DNA of 64,000 bases from Bacteroidota bacterium (GTDB lineage: Bacteria > Bacteroidota > Ignavibacteria > Ignavibacteriales > Melioribacteraceae): the NCBI GenBank assembly GCA_023397505.1, contig JAEWUC010000007.1:248001-312000 (forward strand), given 5' to 3'. The translations under genes were made by a program, and so were the position numbers. The notes under the pieces were generated by a model that ran no database searches, had not been told where the DNA came from, and saw only the letters and a program-made list of their open reading frames with translations. Below, in pieces: positions 44,327 to 52,843 of this stretch; positions within the stretch are counted from its first letter, which is position 1, and each line of letters starts with the position of its first letter.

Positions 44327-46909
44327 ATGAAATTTAAATATTTATTAATTTTGGCAACATTGATGGTTTTTGGATTTAGCGGACGCGTTCTTGCTCAATC
44401 TAATACCATGACTGTCGAATGGGCAGATGCACAGGGTAACCTTATTGTGAATGCTCTATATAATGCTGTTATGGGAGACACAGTAGCTGGAGGAGCTCGT
44501 GCAAACCTAGACCGCGTTTATCAACTAAGGAAAGGCGGTTATTATTGGAATACATCAACTATTACTAATAACGGTTGGCATTTACGCCTTATTGGTGAAG
44601 CTCCTGGTTCAACTTTTGAAGAAGCTCCACCAGTGATTCAGATGGTTTTATCATCAACTGGAGCGCAGCCTGGAAAAATGCTTAATGTTTCTGGCGACTT
44701 AACTCTTAGGAATCTCTATATTATTGGATCAGATGATCAGGGTGTGCAAACCTATTATCAGCCAATTGAATTTAATGCCAATGATTTACGTGTAGTTGTT
44801 GATAAAGTACTTTTTGATCGTTCAAACTTCTCAATGCTTGCATGGCAGGGTGCAGGTAATAATGATGTATTTATTACAAATTGTACATTTCGTAATATGG
44901 TTGAAAAACCACCCACGCAACAATGGACAGGGCGTGGTATGTCCTTCTGGAAAGATCAAGATACTATCATTGTTGAAAATAATACATTCTTCAATATTAA
45001 CTTTGTTCCTTTCCAAATTGAAAACGGTGCAGGTAATTACATCCGTTTTAATCACAATACCTTGATTAATGTCGGCCGTCAGATTTCTTCAGCTTCTGGT
45101 AATTGGTGGAAGGAAGCGTATTTCACTAATCTACTCCTTGTTAATGTTAGTTGGCATGGTGAAGGTTATTGTGACTATAGTCCTTCTTTTGCACCCGGTC
45201 GTAATCAGCGGGCTAAAACAACAGGCATGTTCACAATTAATACACTACCTTCAAAGTATGGTACAGACTTTGGCCGAAGAGTAGTTTTTGCCAATGCTGC
45301 TGCATTTCTTGATAATTTCTTTAGAACTAAATATGCTGATACTGTTCGCGTTCAACCATATATTAATGAGTTAACCGATTCCTTCTTTACTACATTTAGT
45401 CCTGCAAATGGTGGACAGATGGTTATTAAAGATACCGCATGGTTAAGTGCTTATCCAAATTTTGTTAGTAATCCAATTAATGCAACCTTACTACAGCAGA
45501 TGTACGATCATATCACAGCTTCAAGAGGATATCAATATTATCAAACTGGAATCCAAGCATTACCATATTTTGTAAGTTTGCCAATTGATCCCGTTACCGG
45601 TGACACACTTTGGACATCTCCAATATGGCCGGTTCCTGAAAACTTTACTTATACAGATGCTTCTCTTATGACTGCAGGTACAGATGGACTTCCACTCGGA
45701 GATCTTAATTGGTTTTCTGATGCCAAAGCAACATTTGAGGCAAATAAAGCACAATACATTGCCAAAATTGAAAGCATGGGTGGTGATAGAATTGTGGATG
45801 AAGTTACATTTGATGCTCAAGCCGAAACCGGTACTATTAGTGGTACTGCTTCAATATCACCATTTACTGGAACTGCATGGTATACTACGGCTGGTGGTTG
45901 TTTAGTAACTTGGACGTTTGACTCTCCGACTGCTGGACTAGTTGATATGGATATTACCGCAAATCTTGGTGGTCAAAATATCGGTGCTGATCTTATTCTT
46001 AATGATGTTAACCTGCACGATATTCTTGGTTGGGGACAATTCGTATTTTGGGGCGGCCCGGATCAACCAACAAACAAATGGTCAGGTAAACCAAATGGTT
46101 GGTATACTGTTAAATATGCTCAGGCTGATATAAAAGAAGCATTGGAATTAAAAGCCGGGGTGAATACATTAAAATTAGGGTATAGTTGGAACCCAGTTAG
46201 TGTTAAGAAAATTGAATTCTACCAACCCGGAACAACAACATTGATTGCTTCTCTTACTCCTGCATCTGCAGTAAATAACGGTGCTATACCAAACGGTGAA
46301 GGTAAATGGGTGCCGGAAGATTTCAATTCGGTTGAAATGGGATCTAATGGGAACGTATCTTTTAATGTTGATTTTGCAGAAGCAGGTATTTATTTAGCTC
46401 GTGCATTTTTCCAAAATATCGGTTTACCAAGAACTGGGGATGTATTGCTTGACGGAACACCAGTAGCTACAATTGATTATAGTGCTAATACTGATTCAAC
46501 CGGTCTTGATGCATTATCTACTACCTTTTCAGTTGGTACAGCGGGTAATCACACAATCGGTTTTTCGGGTAATGGTTTTAAACTTGATAAAATTAATTTA
46601 CTACAAAGAACTTTAATTTCAGGTATTGAAGAAACAGAACTACCTGAAGGTTATGCTCTTTCACAAAATTATCCGAACCCATTCAACCCGACAACAACAA
46701 TCAACTTCTCGATTGGTAAAGCTTCCAACGTTAAATTGAATATCTATAATATCCTTGGTCAAAAAGTTACTACGTTAGTTAATAACTTTATGAATGCAGG
46801 ATCATATTCTGTTCAGTTTAATGCTAGCCGCTTAGCTTCAGGCGTTTATTTCTATTCAATTGAAGCTGGTGATTTCCAATTAAATAAGAAAATGATTCTT
46901 CTCAAGTAA
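44327..46909 (+). CDS. Secreted right-handed beta-helix protein with binding modules and type IX-like sorting tail
   Basis: This 860-residue protein starts with a signal peptide (ending VLAQS). Residues about 90-310 have beta-helix style repeats (LTLRNLYIIGSDDQ, DVFITNCTFRNM, IIVENNTFFNI, IRFNHNTLINVG) as in pectate lyase-like or other surface polysaccharide-binding proteins. I see no clear catalytic set, so binding is as likely as cleavage. Residues about 500-770 hold two beta-sandwich modules resembling carbohydrate-binding domains (KSVKKIEFYQPG-like ends, GIYLARAFFQNIG). The tail QNYPNPFNPTTTINFS and GVYFYSIEAGD is a sorting domain. It directly follows the TonB-dependent receptor and precedes a terminator, so it may replace SusD as the surface glycan-binding partner (inference). 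Confidence 0.78.
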   Translation: MKFKYLLILATLMVFGFSGRVLAQSNTMTVEWADAQGNLIVNALYNAVMGDTVAGGARANLDRVYQLRKGGYYWNTSTITNNGWHLRLIGEAPGSTFEEAPPVIQMVLSSTGAQPGKMLNVSGDLTLRNLYIIGSDDQGVQTYYQPIEFNANDLRVVVDKVLFDRSNFSMLAWQGAGNNDVFITNCTFRNMVEKPPTQQWTGRGMSFWKDQDTIIVENNTFFNINFVPFQIENGAGNYIRFNHNTLINVGRQISSASGNWWKEAYFTNLLLVNVSWHGEGYCDYSPSFAPGRNQRAKTTGMFTINTLPSKYGTDFGRRVVFANAAAFLDNFFRTKYADTVRVQPYINELTDSFFTTFSPANGGQMVIKDTAWLSAYPNFVSNPINATLLQQMYDHITASRGYQYYQTGIQALPYFVSLPIDPVTGDTLWTSPIWPVPENFTYTDASLMTAGTDGLPLGDLNWFSDAKATFEANKAQYIAKIESMGGDRIVDEVTFDAQAETGTISGTASISPFTGTAWYTTAGGCLVTWTFDSPTAGLVDMDITANLGGQNIGADLILNDVNLHDILGWGQFVFWGGPDQPTNKWSGKPNGWYTVKYAQADIKEALELKAGVNTLKLGYSWNPVSVKKIEFYQPGTTTLIASLTPASAVNNGAIPNGEGKWVPEDFNSVEMGSNGNVSFNVDFAEAGIYLARAFFQNIGLPRTGDVLLDGTPVATIDYSANTDSTGLDALSTTFSVGTAGNHTIGFSGNGFKLDKINLLQRTLISGIEETELPEGYALSQNYPNPFNPTTTINFSIGKASNVKLNIYNILGQKVTTLVNNFMNAGSYSVQFNASRLASGVYFYSIEAGDFQLNKKMILLK

Positions 46910-46931
46910 TCTTATTTTCTTATACTTTTAC

Positions 46932-46972
46932 AAAAGACAGTTATGGATCCAATTCATAGCTGTCTTTTTTTT
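46932..46972 (+). terminator. Rho-independent terminator after the receptor/beta-helix unit
   Basis: AAAAGACAGTTATG pairs with CATAGCTGTCTTTT with one G-U wobble and a nine-base loop. The descending arm runs into eight T. It separates the receptor unit from the ECF sigma operon. Confidence 0.9.
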
Positions 46973-47064
46973 ATGTGAAAAGCATTTGTTATGATATTAC
47001 ATTTTTTGCGGAATTAAAGTAACTTTCTCCTCGAATTGTAAATTTGTTTCAGGGTAATCTATAA

Positions 47065-47610
47065 ATGCTTCGAAAAATTGATAATTGTACTACTGATGAA
47101 GGTTTAATTACTGCAATTAGAAAAGATGATAAAGACGCATTTAAAGAATTGTATCAGAAGTATTACTCATTGTTAATTCGTTTTGCTTGGTACCGTACTT
47201 ATTCAATGGAAATTTCGCGGGATTTGGTGCAGGATGTTTTCTGTAAAATATGGCTGGCGAGAAACAAACTTGATCCGAAGAAATCAATAAAGGCATATCT
47301 CTATAAATCTGTCGGCAACGCAGTAATAAATATTCATAAACTACATTCTTCGAGTAATATTATGTTAGATGATGTATGTTCTGAAAAAACATCAAATGAA
47401 TCTGATCAAGAATTTATTATGGATATGCAAAATGCAATATCGAATCTGCCTGAAAAACTTAAAACAGTTTTTACACTTAGCCGTTACGATGGATTAAACT
47501 ATCAGGAAATTTCTGAAATATGTGAAGTATCGATAAAGACTGTGGAAAAAAGAATGTCGAATGCTTTTAAAAAACTTAGAAAAGTTTTCCCAAAAAACTA
47601 TTTTGAATGA
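47065..47610 (+). CDS. ECF RNA polymerase sigma factor
   Basis: A 181-residue sigma-70 family protein with region 2 (LYQKYYSLLIRFAWYRTYSM, then RDLVQDVFCKIW) and region 4 (LPEKLKTVFTLSRYDGLNYQ, EISEICEVSIKTVEKRMSNA). It has the layout of Bacteroidota FecR-linked ECF factors. It is the first gene of a unit with a FecR anti-sigma factor and an STN-TonB protein, and it most likely activates the receptor genes and perhaps the glycoside hydrolases. It is the only sigma factor in the window, so it might also serve the second FecR at 37038. Confidence 0.93.
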   Translation: MLRKIDNCTTDEGLITAIRKDDKDAFKELYQKYYSLLIRFAWYRTYSMEISRDLVQDVFCKIWLARNKLDPKKSIKAYLYKSVGNAVINIHKLHSSSNIMLDDVCSEKTSNESDQEFIMDMQNAISNLPEKLKTVFTLSRYDGLNYQEISEICEVSIKTVEKRMSNAFKKLRKVFPKNYFE

Positions 47611-47642
47611 AAAAACTGAAATATCAATAAATTGTTTCTAAA

Positions 47643-48650
47643 ATGAACAACTATCAAAAACTTTGCATTAAATCAATAACCGGCAATATTACCGATGCTG
47701 AAAGAAAAATTTTAGATGAATGGATTATTCTCTCAGAAAAAAATCAATCTGAGTTCGTACATCTGAATAATATTTGGAATAAAGGTGAAATTATAAAACA
47801 ACCTTTACAGATTAACATTGATAAAGATTGGGAAGAAATCCAATTTCGAATTAATGATTTGAGCAATTATAAACCAACTCAAAATGAAATTGAATTAACA
47901 AAATCCTTAAAATATTTTACCAAATTTGAATTGCTGTGGAAGCCAGCTTTGATTGTATCAATTCTCATAATAGTATCAATAGTTATTTTATTTACAGTTG
48001 GTATAAATAAAGATGTGGAATTATTAAGCATTTCGACTTTTGGCGAAAAGAAAAATTTAATCTTGTCCGATAATAGTACCGTGCTTTTAAATAAGAACAG
48101 CAGTATTGAATATCCTGAAAATTTTACTGCAAATGAAAGAAGAATTAAGCTAAAAGGCGAAGCATTTTTTACTATCAAAAAGGATCTAAAACCATTTGTT
48201 ATAGAAACAGAGAATGCAATTGTTGCTATTAAAGGAACTGAATTAAACGTAAAATCTCTCAGCAACATTACGCAAGTTTTTGTAAAAGAAGGGAAAGTAG
48301 ATTTTGTTTCGTCCTCAGATTCCGAGAGTAGAATTGAATTGAAAAGCGGTCAATTAAGTTTTATTGAAGGCAAAAATAAACCTACTATGCCGGTACATTC
48401 AGCTGCAAACGTAATATTAAATTGGGTAAGTGATGAATTTATATTTGACAGCAAGCCACTTATTGATATAGCAGAAGAATTGGAGAACCGTTACAATATT
48501 AATATCGATTTGGATGAGAAACTTTTTGATGAAAGAATAACGGGAATGTTTAAGGCAGATAATCCCGATAGCGTTATTGCAATGATTTGTTTAACATTAA
48601 CAGCTAAATATGAAAAAACACCCGACAGATATGTAATCAAAAAATATTAA
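47643..48650 (+). CDS. FecR-family anti-sigma factor
   Basis: This 335-residue protein has the same order as its paralogue at 37038: N-terminal sigma-binding helices (TDAERKILDEWIILSEKNQ), one membrane helix near 100-120 (LIVSILIIVSIVILFTVGI), FecR domain (LILSDNSTVLLNKNSSIEYP, ATVAIKGTELNVK-like core) and C-terminal DUF4974 (LIDIAEELENRYNINIDLD). It starts 32 bases after the ECF gene and should bind that factor. Receptor or periplasmic partner contact at its C-terminus should trigger release. The next gene follows its stop by three bases. Confidence 0.92.
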   Translation: MNNYQKLCIKSITGNITDAERKILDEWIILSEKNQSEFVHLNNIWNKGEIIKQPLQINIDKDWEEIQFRINDLSNYKPTQNEIELTKSLKYFTKFELLWKPALIVSILIIVSIVILFTVGINKDVELLSISTFGEKKNLILSDNSTVLLNKNSSIEYPENFTANERRIKLKGEAFFTIKKDLKPFVIETENAIVAIKGTELNVKSLSNITQVFVKEGKVDFVSSSDSESRIELKSGQLSFIEGKNKPTMPVHSAANVILNWVSDEFIFDSKPLIDIAEELENRYNINIDLDEKLFDERITGMFKADNPDSVIAMICLTLTAKYEKTPDRYVIKKY

Positions 48651-48653
48651 TAA

Positions 48654-49316
48654 ATGATATCGTTAAAAATACTCGTTTTATGCTTTGCATTTTCATCTTC
48701 TTCAATTTTGTTCTCATTTCAAAATGTGAACAATGTAAAGGGGAAATATTATTTTAGAAATGAATCCTTGCAAAATGCGCTTGAAATAATAGCTTCCGAA
48801 AGCGGATGTAGTTTTGTTTATAGCGATAAATTGATTGAAAATATTAAAATCAATTGTGAAGTTGAAAAGGAACCTGAGAAAGCCCTTGTTAAAATACTAA
48901 GCAAAACAGGAATCTCGTATAAATTGTTCGGCGAGAAGACGTTTGTTCTATTTAAAGAGAAAAATATCATACCGAAACTTCAACCTGTTAAGCCGGTAGT
49001 CATTCAAAAAAGTATATCAGAAGTTGACTCGGGATTTGTTTTTCAAAAAGCAATACTGATATCGAGGGAAGATATTTTATATCCTATGGAAGCAGTAAAC
49101 AAAAATATCGAAGGTAAAGTAAGGGTTAGATTTCTTATAAATACAAACGGTGATGTAGAAAAAGTATTTTTGGAAACTTCATCAGGCAGCAGTATTTTAG
49201 ATTCAGCTACAGCTAAATTTGCGCGTAAACTAAAATTTTTACCGGCTCAGGCAAATGGCAAAGCAATTAATATTTGGATGCTGATGTCGTTCGATTACTA
49301 TTGCATTAAAAACTGA
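48654..49316 (+). CDS. Periplasmic STN-TonB hybrid protein
   Basis: This 220-residue protein has an N-terminal signal peptide or anchor (about 1-23). Residues 28-100 look like an STN domain (GKYYFRNESLQNALEIIASE, then SGCSFVYSDKLIENIKINC), the short domain found in secretins and at the N-terminus of signalling TonB-dependent receptors. Residues 130-218 are a TonB C-terminal domain (YPMEAVNKNIEGKVRVRFLI, ETSSGSSILDSATAKFARKL). In known surface signalling the STN domain is part of the receptor and contacts FecR. Here it is a separate chain fused to TonB, directly behind FecR, while the nearby receptor lacks STN. I infer a relay role. No proline-rich spacer is present. Confidence 0.82.
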   Translation: MISLKILVLCFAFSSSSILFSFQNVNNVKGKYYFRNESLQNALEIIASESGCSFVYSDKLIENIKINCEVEKEPEKALVKILSKTGISYKLFGEKTFVLFKEKNIIPKLQPVKPVVIQKSISEVDSGFVFQKAILISREDILYPMEAVNKNIEGKVRVRFLINTNGDVEKVFLETSSGSSILDSATAKFARKLKFLPAQANGKAINIWMLMSFDYYCIKN

Positions 49317-49383
49317 AAAAACATTTTTTGCAATTTCATCTTTAGATGTTCAGATATTATTTAAAAGAATTGGAGAATAATTC

Positions 49384-50430
49384 ATGCTCAAAAAAATTCT
49401 TATTGGAATAATATTGCCGTTTTCGATATTATATCAGCAAAATGAATTAGTTATGCCCGTAACTCCTGGTGCATCACAGGAGGCTGTTAGCTTATTAAAT
49501 TTTATTTATAGCATTAGAGGAAAAAATACTTTAACAGGTCAGCATAGTATTCCATTGTTCGCCTCGTTGCGGTTGCCTGCTGTTCAAAAAATGACTACAA
49601 AGTATCCGGCTGTATTTGGACAGGACTTCGGGTTTAGCGAACCGGGCACATGGGATGGAATAAATTATAGACAGCAAATTGTTGATGAAGCAATTCGAAG
49701 GCACTCCGAAGGTTTTATAATTACATTGATGTGGCATGCTGTCCGCCCGATTGAAGAAGAGCCGGTTGATTTCCGGCAGTCGATTCAAGGTGAACTTACA
49801 GTTTCTGAATGGGAGGATTTAATTACTCCCGGAACTTTAATTAACGAAAAATGGAAATCACAAGTTGATGTTATTGCCTTTTTCCTGAAACAATTAAAAA
49901 ATGCCGGAGTGCCGGTTCTGTGGCGTCCCTATCACGAAATGAACGGTGACTGGTTTTGGTGGGGTAAAAAAGAAGGTGATGATGGTTATAAAAGATTGTA
50001 TAAAATGCTTTTTGGTCGGCTCGTAAATTTTCACGGTTTGAATAATCTTATTTGGGTTTTCAACGCCAACGAGGTTAAAACAGGTGTTGACGATTACGAA
50101 GCGTATTATCCCGGCGATGATTTTGTTGACATACTTGCAACAGATGTTTATTCAGAAGGATTTAATGAGATGAATTATGAAATGCTTCTGGCTCTTGCAA
50201 AAGATAAACCGATTGCTCTTGGTGAAGTCGGCGCAGTGCCTTCAATTGATGTTTTAAAAGATCAACCGCGCTGGACTTGGTTTATGGTTTGGGGGGATTT
50301 GGGTAGCCGTGATCCAAAAGGATTTAAAGATGTTTTGGATGTGTACTTTAGTGAGAAAACAATTACTTGGGATGAATTGCCTTGGGTACAAAATAAAGGA
50401 CCTAAAATTCATTACCCGGTTTTAAAATAA
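49384..50430 (+). CDS. Glycoside hydrolase family 26 beta-mannanase
   Basis: The 348-residue protein has a short signal-like N-terminus (MLKKILIGIILPFSILYQQN) and one GH26 barrel. The acid/base is Glu185 in WRPYHEMNGDWFWWG and the nucleophile Glu281 in IALGEVGAVPS. TGQHSIP near 47-54 and DILATDVYSEGF are also conserved in family 26. GH26 enzymes cut beta-1,4-mannan and glucomannan with retention. With the epimerase at 39434, which can act on mannobiose, this suggests glucomannan use. It follows the STN-TonB gene by 67 bases and may be read through from it. Confidence 0.92.
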   Translation: MLKKILIGIILPFSILYQQNELVMPVTPGASQEAVSLLNFIYSIRGKNTLTGQHSIPLFASLRLPAVQKMTTKYPAVFGQDFGFSEPGTWDGINYRQQIVDEAIRRHSEGFIITLMWHAVRPIEEEPVDFRQSIQGELTVSEWEDLITPGTLINEKWKSQVDVIAFFLKQLKNAGVPVLWRPYHEMNGDWFWWGKKEGDDGYKRLYKMLFGRLVNFHGLNNLIWVFNANEVKTGVDDYEAYYPGDDFVDILATDVYSEGFNEMNYEMLLALAKDKPIALGEVGAVPSIDVLKDQPRWTWFMVWGDLGSRDPKGFKDVLDVYFSEKTITWDELPWVQNKGPKIHYPVLK

Positions 50431-50465
50431 TTGTTCAAATAAATTAATAAAGGAATAATGTCAAA

Positions 50466-51410
50466 ATGAAAAAATTGCGCTTTGTGTTTATGACTTTAAG
50501 TTTAGTATCTATGTTTTTTACTTTCGCGGTTTTAAGAGGTGGAACTGATGAATTAATTTATGGAAAGATTTCAAATTCAGATAGCCAGGAATCTGATACT
50601 TCATGGTTTTCTGTTAAGTTGGTAGCTGAGAAAGTCTGGAGAATTAATGATCACGGCGGTGATTTTATGTATTTGGTTGAAGGTGATGAAAAAGCTTTAT
50701 TAATAGATACCGGAAGAGGCATTGGTGATTTATTAAAATTTGTTAGTTCAATTACAAAACTGCCCGTGATTGTAGTGAATACTCACGGACATTCCGATCA
50801 TGCGGCAGGTAATTTCCAGTTTCAAGAAGTTTACGCGCATGCAATGGATTCTGATCTTATCAAAAACTGCGGTAATGAATATTATAGAAAAAATGTTGTT
50901 AAACAAGTATTATCAAAATCGCCTGAGTTATCAAATCTAATCTTAAGTGAAGTTGAAGATTATTCATCCCCCAAAATTATTCCGGTAAAAAAAGGGCTTG
51001 TTTTTGATCTTGGCAACAGAAAATTGGAAATAATTGAAACGCCGGGTCATACAAAGGGGAGCATTTGTATTCTCGATGCACAAAATAAATTGCTATTTGC
51101 AGGCGATAATAACAACGAGATTGTATGGCTTTTTCTGGAAGGATGTCTCCCGCTTGAAACGTATATGAAAAATTTGGAGAACTTAAAACTTCGAGGCGGA
51201 GATTTTGATACAATTTTAGCCGGACACTGTGAGCCCTTGGATAAAACTTTTATTGACGAGCAGATTAATTGTATCAGAAATATTTTAGACGGAACCTGCA
51301 AGGGTGAACCATATACATATTTATCAAATGTCGATTACGCTTTGTTATGTAAATATAAAAGAGCATTGGTTGCATACGACCCACGAAATTTATATGTAAA
51401 TAAGGAATAG
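50466..51410 (+). CDS. MBL-fold metallohydrolase with N-terminal anchor
   Basis: A 314-residue metallo-beta-lactamase-fold protein with the metal motif THGHSDHAAG (HxHxDH), then TPGHTKGS, FAGDNNNE and AGHCEPL, the usual five-motif set for two metals. An N-terminal hydrophobic stretch suggests export or membrane anchoring. It is of the general glyoxalase II-like hydrolase type, not a typical lactamase, and is clearly different from the B1 enzyme at 28861. The substrate is not evident. It follows the GH26 gene by 35 bases on the same strand and ends the polysaccharide region. Confidence 0.82.
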   Translation: MKKLRFVFMTLSLVSMFFTFAVLRGGTDELIYGKISNSDSQESDTSWFSVKLVAEKVWRINDHGGDFMYLVEGDEKALLIDTGRGIGDLLKFVSSITKLPVIVVNTHGHSDHAAGNFQFQEVYAHAMDSDLIKNCGNEYYRKNVVKQVLSKSPELSNLILSEVEDYSSPKIIPVKKGLVFDLGNRKLEIIETPGHTKGSICILDAQNKLLFAGDNNNEIVWLFLEGCLPLETYMKNLENLKLRGGDFDTILAGHCEPLDKTFIDEQINCIRNILDGTCKGEPYTYLSNVDYALLCKYKRALVAYDPRNLYVNKE

Positions 51411-51501
51411 ATATTTCTTTAGGGAATGTTTTTACTCAATAGTTCCTTTGTTATTTTGTGAATGTTTTTATAAAATAATCTTACTTGCTTATTAATAGAG
51501 A

Positions 51502-52362
51502 ATGCGGATGTTGACTGTTATAGATGCAATTAAATTAGCAACTGAGTATTTTGAAAAAAAAAACATCGAATCGCCAAGAATAAATGCGGAATTACTTTTA
51601 GCAGATATACTAAAATGTAAAAGATTGGATTTATATCTTAAATTCGATCAACCCCTTCAGGAAACAGAAGTCGATAAATACCGCGAATTTATTGCCCGCC
51701 GTGGGAAATATGAACCGCTGCAATATATTATTGGTCATGCGGAGTTTTATGGAATACCATTTAAAGTTGATCCTACTGTTTTAATCCCTCGTCCGGAAAC
51801 AGAAATTCTTGTTGAGACTATTATTAATCATCACAAAAACAAAAGTAATTTATCGATTCTTGATATCGGCTGCGGCAGCGGAAACATACCAATTGCTCTG
51901 GCAAAGAATTTACCCGAAAGTAAAATTCTATCTATTGATATTTCTGAAGATGCTTTAAATACTGCAAGAGAAAATGCAGTGTTAAATAACATTAATGGAA
52001 TTGTGGAATTTAAATTTGTTGATGTTTTTAAAGACACGATTCTCAGAGAATCCTTTTATGATGTAATAGTATCAAATCCGCCTTATGTTTGTGCGAATGA
52101 ATTCCCGGGTTTGCAAAATGAGATTGTTAATTATGAACCAAGAATTGCAGTTACAGACGAAGAAGACGGATTGAAATATTACAGACGTATATCGTTTATC
52201 GCCTCGAAAATATTAGCTCAAAACGGTGTCGTATATTTTGAAGTTGGTAAAGGGCAGCATGAATCTGTGAAATCAATAATGGGAGAAAACCATTTATGTC
52301 AAATAGATGTAATTAAAGATTACCAGCAGATTGAAAGAGTAATATTCGGAATGAAAGCATGA
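51502..52362 (+). CDS. prmC: Peptide chain release factor glutamine methyltransferase PrmC
   Basis: An N-terminal helical domain (ESPRINAELLLADILKCKRL) and a Rossmann methyltransferase domain with SAM-binding LDIGCGSGNIPIALA and the catalytic motif NPPY in VSNPPYV are diagnostic of PrmC/HemK. It methylates the glutamine of the GGQ motif in release factors. The segment YIIGHAEFYGIPFKVDPTVL, then PRPETE, is also typical. Two ATG codons lie at the start. The first is taken. It overlaps dtd by 4 bases. Confidence 0.95.
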   Translation: MRMLTVIDAIKLATEYFEKKNIESPRINAELLLADILKCKRLDLYLKFDQPLQETEVDKYREFIARRGKYEPLQYIIGHAEFYGIPFKVDPTVLIPRPETEILVETIINHHKNKSNLSILDIGCGSGNIPIALAKNLPESKILSIDISEDALNTARENAVLNNINGIVEFKFVDVFKDTILRESFYDVIVSNPPYVCANEFPGLQNEIVNYEPRIAVTDEEDGLKYYRRISFIASKILAQNGVVYFEVGKGQHESVKSIMGENHLCQIDVIKDYQQIERVIFGMKA

Positions 52363-52808
52363 GAGCGCTCGTTCAGAGAGTATCGGAAGGTGCAGTTGAA
52401 ATCGAAGAACCAAAATATTCGGCTTCTATTGGGAGCGGAATTGTAATTCTCCTCGGTATGAAAGAAGGAGATACTGAAAGCGATTTAGTTTTTGTTGCTG
52501 ATAAATGTTCAAACCTTAGAATATTTGAAGATGAAAACGGGAAGATGAATTTATCTATAAAAGATATTTCCGGTGAAGTACTTATTATTTCACAATTCAC
52601 TTTGTATGGCGACAGCAGAAAAGGGAACAGACCAAATTTTATGGAAGCCGCTAATCCGGCATTAGCCGAAGATTTATACAATAAATTTGTACAAAGAATG
52701 AAATTGAATCTTGGCGATAATAAAATTAAAACCGGTATTTTTGCTGCGATGATGAAAGTAAAAATCTTTAATGACGGTCCCGTTACTATTCTTGTAGAAT
52801 CAAAATAA
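52359..52808 (+). CDS. dtd: D-aminoacyl-tRNA deacylase
   Basis: A 149-residue DTD family protein. It starts MRALVQRVSEGAVEI and has SQFTLYGDSRKGNRPNFMEA and TGIFAAMMKVKIFNDGPVTI, the two conserved active-site regions. The usual GAxM is AAMM here, a small change. The enzyme hydrolyses D-amino acids wrongly attached to tRNA. It is translationally coupled to prmC (ATGA overlap). Confidence 0.95.
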   Translation: MRALVQRVSEGAVEIEEPKYSASIGSGIVILLGMKEGDTESDLVFVADKCSNLRIFEDENGKMNLSIKDISGEVLIISQFTLYGDSRKGNRPNFMEAANPALAEDLYNKFVQRMKLNLGDNKIKTGIFAAMMKVKIFNDGPVTILVESK

Positions 52809-52843
52809 ATATTTTTCAAAATCACTTTTATTAGGAATAGGTT

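Noticed and set aside
44327..46909. Beta-helix protein as a pectate lyase
   Set aside because: Beta-helix repeats are visible but I could not find the conserved calcium-binding Asp and catalytic Arg set, so no catalytic call is made.
50466..51410. Second metallo-beta-lactamase (antibiotic resistance)
   Set aside because: It has the general HxHxDH hydrolase pattern, not the B1 ligand set with the zinc cysteine, so it is a general MBL-fold enzyme.
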